DNA from: Methanospirillum hungatei
Lineage (GTDB): Archaea > Halobacteriota > Methanomicrobia > Methanomicrobiales > Methanospirillaceae
Assembly (NCBI RefSeq): GCF_019263745.1
Contig: NZ_CP077107.1
Location: 806,001-870,000 of the forward strand
Reading direction: 5' to 3'
Length of the DNA: 64,000 bases
Part shown: positions 53,810 to 62,843 of the stretch, one piece after another
How the letters are laid out: the number at the start of each line of letters is the position of its first letter
Numbering within the stretch: the first letter of the stretch is position 1
Program-made: the position numbers and the translations under genes
The notes under the pieces: model-generated
The model's input: only the letters and a program-made list of their open reading frames with translations
What the model was told of the DNA's origin: nothing
Databases searched by the model: none

Positions 53810-54067
53810 CTATTTCTCCTCCGTTTCCATGGTGATTGCTTTTGCCGGGCATTCATGGGCACAGAGCCCGCATCCTTTACAGAAATCATAGTCAGGGTTG
53901 AATTCATTATTTTCAGAGCGAATGCACCCTTCAGGACAGACCAGCTGACACATCCCACAGGATGTACACGTGTCATGATCAAATTCCGGACGAAATACAC
54001 GCCAAGATCCGGTTTTATTCTCCCGGGCCTGACCTGGTGCTGCTGCACACCCAATACGAAGCGCCAT
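53810..54067 (-). CDS. porD: Pyruvate:ferredoxin oxidoreductase delta subunit (2x4Fe-4S)
   Basis: 85 residues with two ferredoxin motifs, CTSCGMCQLVCPEGC and CKGCGLCAHECP. Electron-transfer subunit of the complex. Its start shares a base with the porC stop region at 54067, so the genes are coupled. Confidence 0.93.
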   Translation of the reverse strand: MALRIGCAAAPGQARENKTGSWRVFRPEFDHDTCTSCGMCQLVCPEGCIRSENNEFNPDYDFCKGCGLCAHECPAKAITMETEEK

Positions 54068-54609
54068 CAGGCACCTCCCTTGATCAGGTCATATGCTGCC
54101 CGGCTTGCTGCGACATTCTTGTCTGCCAGACTACCGGAGAATCGTTCACGGACAGCTTCTTCCAGTGCCTCCAGACTAATCTCGCCGGATGCTGCTGCAA
54201 ATGCTCCCATCAGGGTCGTGTTCGTGATCGGAACACCAAGGACATCTAGCGCGAGGCGGGTAGCATCTATCGGAATAAATCTGACACCTTCCGGAATAGT
54301 GCCATGTATCTCCCCCTTGGTATTAATGAGGATAATGCCACCCTTCTTCATGCCAGAAAAGACATTGACATCCTTAATCAGCGTACTGTCCTGCACAATG
54401 ACATAGTCCGGTTCATAAACCTGGCTCCTGAGCCGGATCTTTTCATCCGAGAACCTGACAAATGCCTGGACCGGGGCACCCCGCCTTTCCACTCCGAATG
54501 CCGGAAAGGCTTGCGAGAATACTCCGCTCTTAAAGGCTGCGACGGCGATCAGCTCGGCTGCAGTAACCGAGCCCTGACCACCTCTCCCATGGATCCGTAA
54601 CTCTCTCAA
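54067..54609 (-). CDS. porC: Pyruvate:ferredoxin oxidoreductase gamma subunit
   Basis: 180 residues. IHGRGGQGSVTAAELIAVAA near 6-25, AFPAFGVERRGAPVQAFVRF near 35-54 and ALEEAVRERFSGSLADKNVA near the end are family hallmarks. First gene of porCDAB. The operon order C-D-A-B is that of archaeal Por. Confidence 0.93.
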   Translation of the reverse strand: MRELRIHGRGGQGSVTAAELIAVAAFKSGVFSQAFPAFGVERRGAPVQAFVRFSDEKIRLRSQVYEPDYVIVQDSTLIKDVNVFSGMKKGGIILINTKGEIHGTIPEGVRFIPIDATRLALDVLGVPITNTTLMGAFAAASGEISLEALEEAVRERFSGSLADKNVAASRAAYDLIKGGA

Positions 54610-54649
54610 GAAAATTCCCAGAATATTTTACACGATTAATCATATAAAA

Positions 54650-55525
54650 TTACAGTCTGACAGGGATGCTTAAAATATTTCTAATATTTTTTGAAAATAT
54701 GTCTTCTGCAATCCTTGAGAGCCCCTTCGCAGCCGTCCATTCGTCAAGAACAAGCAGATCACAACATAACAATTGTTTAATTTCGTCTGAAACCGAAAGG
54801 GCCCTGCTTCCACATAACGCAACCGGTGCATTCGGGGCTAAAAGTCGGAGCGATGCACATTCCATGGCTGCAAACATGGCAAGAGCAGACTGTCGATCTG
54901 AATCAGGGAGGGTATCCCTGACCCCTGCATGAAGGAAAGCATCGTTTGCGGTTATCTTTCCAGCATCTATTGCCCGGATGGCATCAAGATCAAGGGCGCC
55001 ATGAACCCAGCCTGGTGCAAAGATGCAGGCATCAAATCCACCGATGATCTGATTATCTTTCATGAGCAGAGTGACGGTATTTGAGCTGATATCAGAGACA
55101 ATACATGTTGATCCAAGATGAGAAACGACCTCATATGCAAGACCTATCTTTTCTGGGCTTGCCTGATGCGAATATACTTTAAACCGTGGATCTGTATGTG
55201 AACCCCGGTGAAGGCCAGGTATTGCTACTGCTGGAATACCGCTTTCTTTTATGATGTCAAAAACTCTGGTGCCCCCACCGGTATGTTCCCCTGCTCCATC
55301 CCTACTGACAAGTCCACGGTTTGTTAGATGCTCTATTGGGGTTATCTCTGAAAAATTGTCCCCCATCGAATAGGTAATGGCAAATCCTTCTATCTCTTCC
55401 CCTTCAGTCAGATGAGAAAGGTCAGAGAGCCGGAATGAAACTGCGTCAGACCGGGGAATTTTAAATACACGTCCCCCGCCTGCAAATCGCATCGCAGTTG
55501 TTCCGTGATCTATCCCGACAAACAT
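54650..55525 (-). CDS. Methanogenesis marker protein 12
   Basis: 291 residues with an ASKHA (acetate/sugar kinase-Hsp70) fold: MFVGIDHGTTAMRFA phosphate-binding start, DISSNTVTLLM near 143 and VALCGSRALS near 230. The wording matches the methanogen-specific marker 12 family. Biochemical role unknown, possibly a modification or ATP-dependent assembly step linked to methanogenesis. It lies upstream of porC on the same strand, 40 bases away, and may be co-transcribed. Confidence 0.88.
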   Translation of the reverse strand: MFVGIDHGTTAMRFAGGGRVFKIPRSDAVSFRLSDLSHLTEGEEIEGFAITYSMGDNFSEITPIEHLTNRGLVSRDGAGEHTGGGTRVFDIIKESGIPAVAIPGLHRGSHTDPRFKVYSHQASPEKIGLAYEVVSHLGSTCIVSDISSNTVTLLMKDNQIIGGFDACIFAPGWVHGALDLDAIRAIDAGKITANDAFLHAGVRDTLPDSDRQSALAMFAAMECASLRLLAPNAPVALCGSRALSVSDEIKQLLCCDLLVLDEWTAAKGLSRIAEDIFSKNIRNILSIPVRL

Positions 55526-55568
55526 TGCTGTTATACATTTAGGTAGAAGGAAAGGGATATGAGTATGG

Positions 55569-56495
55569 ATGCGCAGTATTGTGACCGGCGGGGCAGGGTT
55601 TATCGGATCGCACCTGGTAGACTATCTGGTCAGTGCCGGTGACGACGTAATCGTCATTGACTCACTGGTTTCCGGTGATATCAACTCAATCAAAGGTCAC
55701 CTTGATGCAAACCGAATACAATTGGTAAGCGCAGATCTCCTTTCAGATGGGTGGCAGGATCATCTCAAAGGTGCTGCCCGGGTTTATCACCTTGCAGCTG
55801 ACCCGGATGTCAGAGAGAGTTCAGTCTCACCCGACAAGCAATTGAATAATACCATCATTGCAACTCACAGGATTCTTGAAGCAATGAGAAAAGCACAGGT
55901 CCCGGAGATAGTCTTTACATCCACCTCAACGGTATATGGAGAAGCAACAGTCATCCCAACTCCTGAGTCATACACTCCCATGGAGCCGGTGTCAGTATAT
56001 GGGGCATCTAAATTAGCATGTGAAGCCCTCATCTCCGCATACTGTCACAGTTTCTCGATGAATTCATGGGTGTTCAGGTTTGCAAATATTATCGGAGCCA
56101 GATCAGGACATGGAGTTATCACAGATTTTATCAAGAAACTGAAAGCAAATCCACATGAACTAGAAATCCTGGGAGATGGGAAACAAACGAAATCATACCT
56201 TGAAGTAGGTGCCTGTATCAGGGCGATTATGTACGTCGTCTCCCACACTCACGATACCGTCAATACATTCAACATCGGTTCTGAAGACTGGATATCAGTT
56301 ACAGATATTGCCGACATACTTACTCGGGAAATGAACCTTACTCCCAAATTTACGTATACCGGCGGAAGCAGAGGATGGATAGGTGATGTCCCAAAGATGC
56401 AGCTTGACATCTCCCGACTGAAAAGTCTTGGTTTTATCCCAGAATTATCAAGCAGGGAAAGCGTCAGACTGGCAGTGCAGGCAGCTCTGGAGTAG
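55569..56495 (+). CDS. NAD-dependent sugar epimerase/dehydratase (GalE-like)
   Basis: 308 residues, extended SDR. Nucleotide site TGGAGFIGSHLVDYL near 7-21, LAADPDVRESS (the x-A-A-x region) near 74, and catalytic STVYGEA with YGASK (Tyr-x3-Lys) near 142. Substrate is likely a UDP-sugar for surface glycans or glycosylation. Its stop is followed three bases later by apgM, so they form an operon. The start codon follows the divergent promoter shared with marker 12. Confidence 0.88.
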   Translation: MRSIVTGGAGFIGSHLVDYLVSAGDDVIVIDSLVSGDINSIKGHLDANRIQLVSADLLSDGWQDHLKGAARVYHLAADPDVRESSVSPDKQLNNTIIATHRILEAMRKAQVPEIVFTSTSTVYGEATVIPTPESYTPMEPVSVYGASKLACEALISAYCHSFSMNSWVFRFANIIGARSGHGVITDFIKKLKANPHELEILGDGKQTKSYLEVGACIRAIMYVVSHTHDTVNTFNIGSEDWISVTDIADILTREMNLTPKFTYTGGSRGWIGDVPKMQLDISRLKSLGFIPELSSRESVRLAVQAALE

Positions 56496-56498
56496 CCG

Positions 56499-57656
56499 AT
56501 GTCAGAAAAATATTGCATCATCTTAGGGGACGGTATGGCTGATGAGCCACTTGCGGAACTCTCCGGAATGACACCATTAGAAGCAGCACATACCCCCAAC
56601 ATGGATTATATTGCCAGGGAAGGTTCCATGGGTCTTTTAAAGACTGTGCCAGAAGGCTACTCTCCAGGAAGCGACATTGCAAATCTTTCTGTCCTTGGAT
56701 ATGATCCAGTATCCTGCTATACCGGACGAGGGGCACTTGAAGCGGCAAGTATGGGTATTACATTAGGTGATGAGGATGTGGCATACCGGTGTAACCTGGT
56801 AACCATTCGAAATGGAATCATCGAGGATTTTAACGCAGGACATATATCCAGTGAAGAGGGAGCTGCCCTCCTTACGAGTTTAAATAAGCATCTGACTGGA
56901 ATGATCTGTTATCCAGGGATTAGTTACCGAAACCTCCTTGTGCTTCCCGGCGGAAAAGGGTGTGAATCTACCGCCCCCCATGATGTAACCGGTCAGCAGG
57001 CAGAGTTATATCTGCCAAAAGGTTCTGATGCAGAAAAACTCTTAAAGGCAATGGAGATCAGTAGAGAAATCTTTGCAGATCACCCGGTGAACCGCGACCG
57101 TATAAGGAGAGGGAAAAACCCTGCTACCTCAATATGGCCCTGGTCTGGTGGAAAACGTCCGGCAATACAACCATTTTCGGAGATCTTTGGCCTGAAAGGA
57201 GGCATCATTTCTGCTGTTGATCTCCTGAACGGGATTGGAACCTATGCGAAGATGGAGATCATAAAGGTTCCTGGTGCAACCGGTTTTATTGATACTGATT
57301 ATCAAGCAAAAGCACGGTACGCCATTGAGGCATTAAAACATCTTGACTTTCTCTTCATCCATGTCGAAGCACCAGATGAAGCAGGACATATGGGAAGCAT
57401 TGAAGAGAAGGTAAAAGCAATTGAACGGGTAGATGAGATGATTGGAACAATCATGAGCCAGTTTACCGGACGAATCGCAGTCCTGCCTGACCATCCGACG
57501 CCTATAAGAATTAAAACACACACCGCAGATCCGGTGCCATTTGCGATACTTGGAAAAGAGAAAGATACGACAACCAGATTTTCAGAAAAAGAGGGACAGA
57601 AAGGAAAATACGGCCTTCTTCCAGGCACATCTCTTATTCCTCTCCTTATCTCATAA
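56499..57656 (+). CDS. apgM: Cofactor-independent phosphoglycerate mutase, archaeal type
   Basis: 385 residues. Alkaline-phosphatase-like metal site: IILGDGMADEP at the N-terminus, catalytic Ser in GSDIANLSVLGYDP near 58, and C-terminal ligands in VEAPDEAGHMGS and VLPDHPTPIRIKTH. Interconverts 3- and 2-phosphoglycerate. Placed directly after the epimerase. Normal length for ApgM. Confidence 0.93.
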   Translation: MSEKYCIILGDGMADEPLAELSGMTPLEAAHTPNMDYIAREGSMGLLKTVPEGYSPGSDIANLSVLGYDPVSCYTGRGALEAASMGITLGDEDVAYRCNLVTIRNGIIEDFNAGHISSEEGAALLTSLNKHLTGMICYPGISYRNLLVLPGGKGCESTAPHDVTGQQAELYLPKGSDAEKLLKAMEISREIFADHPVNRDRIRRGKNPATSIWPWSGGKRPAIQPFSEIFGLKGGIISAVDLLNGIGTYAKMEIIKVPGATGFIDTDYQAKARYAIEALKHLDFLFIHVEAPDEAGHMGSIEEKVKAIERVDEMIGTIMSQFTGRIAVLPDHPTPIRIKTHTADPVPFAILGKEKDTTTRFSEKEGQKGKYGLLPGTSLIPLLIS

Positions 57657-58553
57657 TTTTTCTATACTTCGTTTATTCATATAAGTCTGAGTATATTGGA
57701 ACAGGCCAACAACCAGAATACCCAGAATGACACTCACCATGAGATCGATCCCGATTGGTGTTGTTTCTGTTGCCCGATCAAAGAGAAGTTTGGATGATCC
57801 CAGCATAAGACCAGTCAGGATCGCAACGATCAGGTCATGATAATACTTCAGCAGATATTTAAGAAGCCGGGTAAAGGTCAGAATCCCCAGTACTCCTCCA
57901 ATGAGATACGCTCCGATATCAGGCAAAGAGAGGGTTTTGATGGCATTGAGCAGATATTCATACTGGTTCATAATGAGAGTGATGTATGCTCCGGAGATTC
58001 CGGGGAGAATCATCGCACAAAGGGCGATAAATCCGGTAAGGAACAGAATAGGGTACGAATGCCCCAGGGATGAGGGATTAAGCATGACAATACCAAGCCC
58101 GAGGACAATACCAATAATAAGAAAGATAAAACTGCCCGGATAACGGCGGGGAAGTGGAGCAAACAACAGGACTGATGATGCAAGAATAAGACCAAAGAAA
58201 AAACCGTTTGTCTGAACCGGATACTCATGAAGCAGCCAGAGCATTACCCGTGATGCCAGCAGAAATGCTGATCCAATGCCACAGGCAAGAACAATAAGAA
58301 ACACAATATCCATTTGTTCCAATTTTGATCTGAAGGAAGGCAGATCCCACCTGATAAGATCAATGATAATGTTGGGAGAAATATTTGCTATTCCTGCGAT
58401 AAGACGTCCATATATTCCGGTGATGAAAGCGACTGTGCCACCAGATACTCCTGGTATAATGTCACAGATTCCCATCAGGATGCCTTTCACCAGTACCGGA
58501 AGATACTCAGTTAGAAATGTTCTGATCTGCATGCGTGTCTGAATAGGTTTCAT
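57651..58553 (-). CDS. DUF368 membrane protein
   Basis: About 300 residues from ATG 58553 (MKPIQTRMQIRTF); the frame is open to 58619. Eight or so membrane helices, with DUF368 landmarks GICDIIPGVSGGTVAFITGI and ILPGISGAYITLIMNQYE, a glycine-rich repeat in both halves suggesting internal duplication. Proteins of this family have been linked to polyprenyl-phosphate recycling (flipping), which would fit glycan synthesis next to the epimerase; that link is from memory. Convergent with apgM, overlapping by six bases. Confidence 0.85.
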   Translation of the reverse strand: MKPIQTRMQIRTFLTEYLPVLVKGILMGICDIIPGVSGGTVAFITGIYGRLIAGIANISPNIIIDLIRWDLPSFRSKLEQMDIVFLIVLACGIGSAFLLASRVMLWLLHEYPVQTNGFFFGLILASSVLLFAPLPRRYPGSFIFLIIGIVLGLGIVMLNPSSLGHSYPILFLTGFIALCAMILPGISGAYITLIMNQYEYLLNAIKTLSLPDIGAYLIGGVLGILTFTRLLKYLLKYYHDLIVAILTGLMLGSSKLLFDRATETTPIGIDLMVSVILGILVVGLFQYTQTYMNKRSIEKL

Positions 58554-58728
58554 TCTCCTGCTATTTGCACATAGTGAGGTCATAAGGAAAGACATCATCC
58601 AGGACCTGAATCCAATCATCCGATAAAAACATCTAAACCATGACCGGAACGAAATCTTTTTGTCTACATCCCTTGATCTATGAAGTGCAACTGATATCAG
58701 GAAGATATCAGATGAATGGGAAGAATGG

Positions 58729-59853
58729 ATGACCCTGAAAAATATGCTGATGTGGGATGAGACTCTTTTTCGGGATCCTGATATTTTTGAAATTGACTAC
58801 ATTCCGGATCAGTTCAATTACCGTGAAAACCAGTTACGGGAACTTGCTTTTCTTCTAAAACCCGGCCTTAAAGGTTCACGTCCATTGAATGCAATAATTA
58901 AGGGAACTCCGGGTACTGGAAAAACAACATCGGTAAAAAAGATCTTTGCAGAAATTGGTGAGATTAAGTCAAAAATGCTCACAGTTCATATCAACTGCCA
59001 GATAGAGAATTCCAGGTTCATGATATTATCCCAGATATACCGGCAGATAGCTGGCCATAACCCTTCTGCAGCAGGCAACTCATATAAGCGGGTTTTTGAA
59101 TCAATCGCAGAGACTCTCCTTGAAGAGGATCGGGTTCTCCTTATCGCTCTTGATGACGCTAATTACCTTCTGTTTGAAAATGAACTCAATAATGTCTTAT
59201 ACCTGCTTTTACGTGCACATGAAACATATCCGGGAACCCGGATAGGAGTCATGGTCATTATATCAGACATGGACGTGGACCTCTCCAGAGAACTGGACAT
59301 CAGAGTTACCTCAGTGTTTTCTCCAACAGAAGTGTACTTTCCTCCCTATTCTGTTCAGGAGACATTCCAGATATTAAAGGAACGTGTACAACAGGGATTG
59401 TATCCAGGAGTTCTATCAGACAGCCTGCTCGATCTTGTCGTTGATCATACTCTCCGGTCAGGGGATATGCGGGTGGGCATAGACATGATCAAACGGGCTA
59501 CTCTGAATGCTGAAAAAGAAGCAAAAAGAGAGATTAGTCATGAGCATATTCAAGAAGCATATAAAATCTCACGGTTTCTTCACCTCAAATATTCAATCCA
59601 GGCACTGCGCCGCGAAGAGAAAGATGTCCTGCGAATCTTAGTTGAATTATCACGTAATGATGAACAGCTTACTTCCGGGAAAGTATATACTGTAATCAAG
59701 AAGAAACTCAAACTCGGATACACGGCATATTATGAAGCATTGAGAAAATTAGACAGTCTTCGGCTTTTAAACTTACAGTTTCGTGATGGTCGGGGCAGGA
59801 CACGACTTATTAATCTTCGGTATGACCCGGATAAAATCCTGCAATATCTATAA
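58729..59853 (+). CDS. cdc6: Orc1/Cdc6-family replication initiator
   Basis: 374 residues. AAA+ module: Walker A IKGTPGTGKTTSVKK near 62-76, Walker B VLLIALDDANYLL near 138-150 (Asp-Asp), arginine sensor regions around 190-250, then a C-terminal winged helix (ELSRNDEQLTSGKVYTVIKK...). It binds origin DNA and loads MCM. No obvious origin recognition boxes or AT-rich unwinding element appear in the flanks, so this may not be beside an origin or may be a second paralogue. Confidence 0.88.
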   Translation: MTLKNMLMWDETLFRDPDIFEIDYIPDQFNYRENQLRELAFLLKPGLKGSRPLNAIIKGTPGTGKTTSVKKIFAEIGEIKSKMLTVHINCQIENSRFMILSQIYRQIAGHNPSAAGNSYKRVFESIAETLLEEDRVLLIALDDANYLLFENELNNVLYLLLRAHETYPGTRIGVMVIISDMDVDLSRELDIRVTSVFSPTEVYFPPYSVQETFQILKERVQQGLYPGVLSDSLLDLVVDHTLRSGDMRVGIDMIKRATLNAEKEAKREISHEHIQEAYKISRFLHLKYSIQALRREEKDVLRILVELSRNDEQLTSGKVYTVIKKKLKLGYTAYYEALRKLDSLRLLNLQFRDGRGRTRLINLRYDPDKILQYL

Positions 59854-59871
59854 AACATCTATAAAAGTCAG

Positions 59872-59897
59872 TTGAACTCAAAAAACGAAGAGTTCAA
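59872..59897. promoter_or_regulatory. Inverted repeat TTGAACTC/GAGTTCAA before mch
   Basis: Perfect 8-base arms (59872-59879 and 59890-59897) with a 10-base spacer, 45 bases before the mch start and just after cdc6. It lacks a following T-tract, so an operator or mRNA leader hairpin is more likely than a terminator. Confidence 0.4.
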
Positions 59898-59942
59898 TAC
59901 CGCTGCATCAGAGATGTATTGGTACTCCACGGGGGTTCGAAC

Positions 59943-60890
59943 ATGATTAGCGTTAATGAACTAGCACTTGAGATATTCGATAATCTTGCTAACTATTCTG
60001 AAGATTTTAATGTCGCGTACCATGAACTTGACAATGGTGCGAAAATTGTAGATTGTGGTGTTTCTGTTCCTGGTGGCTATGCAGCAGGTCGTGCATTCAC
60101 TGAGATCTGTATGGGGGGTCTTGGTGAAGTAAACTTTAGAATGGGTCAGATCAAGCATGTCCCCATGCCGTTTGTTGAGGTTTCAACAGACTATCCGGCA
60201 ATCTCATGTCTTGGAGCACAAAAAGCAGGTTGGACCGTAAAAGCTGGTAACTACTTTGCAATGGGATCTGGCCCGGCACGTGCCCTTGCTTTAAAACCAA
60301 AGCATACCTATGAAGTTATCGAGTATGAAGATGAGAGCGATGATGCAGTAATTGCACTTGAATCAGACCATCTCCCAAATGGCGAAGTGATGGAAAAGAT
60401 AGCAAAAGACTGTGGCATCGATGTTGAAAATCTCTGTGCAGTTGTTGCACCGACAGCATCACTTGTTGGCTCTATTCAGGTTTGTGGACGGTGTGTTGAG
60501 ACAGCAGTATACAAACTGAACGAACTGGGATTTGACACCCGGAAGATTACCGCGGCAATGGGTACTGCACCAATTCCACCAGTGAAGGCAGATGCAACCA
60601 AAGCCATGGGAACAACCAATGACGCTACTATCTATCATGGTCAGATCAACCTGACTATGAAGGCCCCTGAAATTGTTGACTTCCTTGACAAAATACCAAG
60701 CAACAAGTCAAAAGGATATGGTAAGCCCTTTTACGAAATTTTCAAGGAAGCAAACTTTGACTTTTACCAGATCGACACGTCTCTCTTCTCCCCGGCAGAA
60801 GTTACCATTAATGAACTGACCGAAGGAAAGGTATACCACGTCGGTGAAGTAAACCCGGATGTAACCTTAAAATCATTCGGCTTTATCTAA
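59943..60890 (+). CDS. mch: Methenyl-H4MPT cyclohydrolase
   Basis: 315 residues from ATG 59943 (MISVNELALEIFDNLANYSE). Family sequence such as GGYAAGRAFTEICMGGLGEV, AMGSGPARAL and GRCVETAVYKLNELGFD is unmistakable. It converts 5,10-methenyl- to 5-formyl-tetrahydromethanopterin, reversibly, in the CO2-reducing pathway of methanogenesis (cytoplasm). Single gene with its own promoter, followed by T-rich sequence. Confidence 0.96.
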   Translation: MISVNELALEIFDNLANYSEDFNVAYHELDNGAKIVDCGVSVPGGYAAGRAFTEICMGGLGEVNFRMGQIKHVPMPFVEVSTDYPAISCLGAQKAGWTVKAGNYFAMGSGPARALALKPKHTYEVIEYEDESDDAVIALESDHLPNGEVMEKIAKDCGIDVENLCAVVAPTASLVGSIQVCGRCVETAVYKLNELGFDTRKITAAMGTAPIPPVKADATKAMGTTNDATIYHGQINLTMKAPEIVDFLDKIPSNKSKGYGKPFYEIFKEANFDFYQIDTSLFSPAEVTINELTEGKVYHVGEVNPDVTLKSFGFI

Positions 60891-60891
60891 A

Positions 60892-60904
60892 TTTTTTCTT
60901 TTTT
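60892..60904 (+). terminator. T-rich terminator after mch
   Basis: TTTTTTCTTTTTT immediately follows the mch stop codon, and the next gene is on the other strand. Confidence 0.55.
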
Positions 60905-60939
60905 CCTGCATCGAATTGAAAGCAGAAATGTAAAAAAAG

Positions 60940-61131
60940 TTATGCGGAGATTTCAAGAGCACCTAACAGCTCTTCGAGTGGAATCCCGTGAGCTGCTGCT
61001 GCCTCTGCGACAGTCTCTCCTCTGCTGATAGCACACCCGACACAGCCCATTCCAAAACGGGCAAATATTGCTGCTGCATCAGGTTTTTCCTGCAGTACTT
61101 CGAGAATTGTAGAATCTTTGGACAATGCCAT
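60940..61131 (-). CDS. DUF1858 small protein
   Basis: 63 residues from ATG 61131: MALSKDSTILEVLQEKPDAA, then FARFGMGCVGCAISRGETVA. The G-C-x2-C pair and helical frame are those of DUF1858, often fused or linked to hybrid-cluster or redox proteins. A TATA-like TATAGTATATGG lies at its start, so translation probably begins there and the long upstream open frame (to 61437) is spurious. Confidence 0.82.
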   Translation of the reverse strand: MALSKDSTILEVLQEKPDAAAIFARFGMGCVGCAISRGETVAEAAAAHGIPLEELLGALEISA

Positions 61132-61268
61132 ATAGTATATGGTACGAAAGGTTACGAATAAAAGTATAGCGATCCCATCCGGAATCAATTCGAAATCAAT
61201 TATTATAAAAAGACCCCTTCCATATATAAGAGGAACAGATACCTGGCACAAGTCCGTCTGATGATACC

Positions 61269-61991
61269 ATGCTCTGGATTTCAACCACCTGTATGCGGGA
61301 AACCCCGCTCGATATCGCTCTTGAAAGCCTGGGATCCCTGACCAGGGGAGTTGAGATAGTTGACGAAGGACTACACCGGATTCCGGCAGTAAGCCTACTC
61401 GAATCATTCCCTTATAAGTATATGATCCGTCTTCCACAACGGGAGATTAACCCGGCCAGTATTCTTGAACCGGTTCGTCAGGCATCGGTAGCCGTCATTA
61501 CCGAACGGTTTGAACTGGCATCAGAAATCGGCGCAGAAGTGGTGGTAGATCCAGGATTTGTATCATCAAAATCAGATCTTTCTCATGCAAAACGGCAACT
61601 GGCACGATCCTGTGTAGATATAATCCATGCTGCGGATGAATTTGGAATCAGGTTTTTATTCAGAAACATGGGTAAAAAAGAGGGAAACATGGTTCGATAT
61701 CCGGAGGATATCAATCTTATTACCCAGATACCTCTTGCTCTCGATATTGGTCACGCCCATGTGAATGGCTGTCTGCCAAAATTCTTACATGAAGCCGCCA
61801 GCAGATGTTATTACTTGTACGACTGCAGAGAGTTTTCAGAAGAACATATGGAGATTGGGAGAGGCACGATCCATTTTGATCAGGTAGCCGCGAGTATGTT
61901 TGCCAATGGAGCCCGTGGAATCATCGATGCTCCCACCTTCAGAGCAGCACATAATAGTCTTATCGCCCTTCGAAGATTTGGGATCGGATAA
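61269..61991 (+). CDS. TIM-barrel protein (xylose isomerase/AP-endonuclease-2-like)
   Basis: 240 residues. The repeating beta-strand pattern (GVEIVDEGLHRI, VVVDPGFVSSK, FLFRNMGKKEGN, LALDIGHAHVNG, YLYDCREFSEEH) with a metal-site Asp-x-Gly-His (LDIGHAH near 158) fits the sugar phosphate isomerase/epimerase superfamily. It is shorter than typical members. The next gene, exonuclease III, starts 19 bases later on the same strand, so a DNA-repair link is possible but the true substrate is unknown. Confidence 0.75.
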   Translation: MLWISTTCMRETPLDIALESLGSLTRGVEIVDEGLHRIPAVSLLESFPYKYMIRLPQREINPASILEPVRQASVAVITERFELASEIGAEVVVDPGFVSSKSDLSHAKRQLARSCVDIIHAADEFGIRFLFRNMGKKEGNMVRYPEDINLITQIPLALDIGHAHVNGCLPKFLHEAASRCYYLYDCREFSEEHMEIGRGTIHFDQVAASMFANGARGIIDAPTFRAAHNSLIALRRFGIG

Positions 61992-62010
61992 CTGAAAACA
62001 TAATAGTGCT

Positions 62011-62808
62011 ATGAAAGAATACCGGCTATTTTCATGGAATGTAAATGGAATACGGGCAGTTAGTGGAAAAGAAGTACTTCCTGGTGTTCTGTTTCATGAT
62101 TTTTTGAAAACTGAAAAACCAGACATTCTCTGTCTTCAGGAGACAAAGGTAGATTCACATACCATACCATCTGACCTGACCAGAATACCAGGGTACTTTT
62201 TTTACCTGAATCCGGCAGAGCGGAAAGGTTATAGCGGTGTTGCCATGTATTCCCGGATTGAACCTGAATCAGTTGAATATGGAGGTCTTGGCAAAGAATT
62301 TGATACTGAAGGGAGACTCATCACGGCACGATTTCCTGAGTTTACCATCATGAATGTCTATTTTCCGAACGGGGGAGCATCTGATGAACGGCTTGCATTT
62401 AAACTCAGGTTTTATGATTCATTTCTAGAAAAGATAATAAAAATGAGTGCTGCAGGAGAACGAATCATATTTTGTGGTGATGTCAATACTGCCCATACCC
62501 CGATTGATCTTGCAAGACCAAAAGAGAATGAACAGGTGTCAGGATTCATGCCAATAGAACGGGAATGGATTGACAGGGTTATACAAGCTGGTTTTTTTGA
62601 CAGTTTAAGACTCTTTTCAGAGGAAAAGGACCAATACAGCTGGTGGGATTACAAAACACGGGCACGGACGAGAAATGTTGGCTGGAGAATAGATTACTTC
62701 TTTATCAATGAAGCCATGAAATCATTTATCACCGGTGCCGGAATCAGACAGGATATAATGGGTTCTGATCACTGCCCGGTTACCCTGACTGCTGCATTTC
62801 CTGAATAA
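62011..62808 (+). CDS. xth: Exodeoxyribonuclease III (AP endonuclease, Xth family)
   Basis: 265 residues. Catalytic motifs in order: LFSWNVNGIRA, ILCLQETKVD (metal Glu), YSGVAMYSR, FCGDVNTAH (Asp-x-Asn), WRIDYFF and the final GSDHCPV (Asp-His). It incises DNA at abasic sites and removes 3' blocks in base excision repair. Follows the TIM-barrel gene, probably one transcript, and is closed by a T-tract. Confidence 0.93.
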   Translation: MKEYRLFSWNVNGIRAVSGKEVLPGVLFHDFLKTEKPDILCLQETKVDSHTIPSDLTRIPGYFFYLNPAERKGYSGVAMYSRIEPESVEYGGLGKEFDTEGRLITARFPEFTIMNVYFPNGGASDERLAFKLRFYDSFLEKIIKMSAAGERIIFCGDVNTAHTPIDLARPKENEQVSGFMPIEREWIDRVIQAGFFDSLRLFSEEKDQYSWWDYKTRARTRNVGWRIDYFFINEAMKSFITGAGIRQDIMGSDHCPVTLTAAFPE

Positions 62809-62824
62809 GGTCTTTTGAATCCAA

Positions 62825-62833
62825 TTTTTTTTT
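62825..62833 (+). terminator. T-tract terminator after xth
   Basis: Nine T beginning 17 bases after the xth stop, between convergent genes. Confidence 0.5.
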
Positions 62834-62843
62834 CGAAAGTCGA

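Noticed and set aside
58620-58728. Replication origin beside cdc6
   Set aside because: No repeated origin-recognition-box-like words or AT-rich unwinding stretch are visible on either flank of the gene.
61132-61437. Long upstream extension of the DUF1858 protein
   Set aside because: It runs antisense through the start of the TIM-barrel gene and through the TATA-like promoter; the domain begins at ATG 61131.
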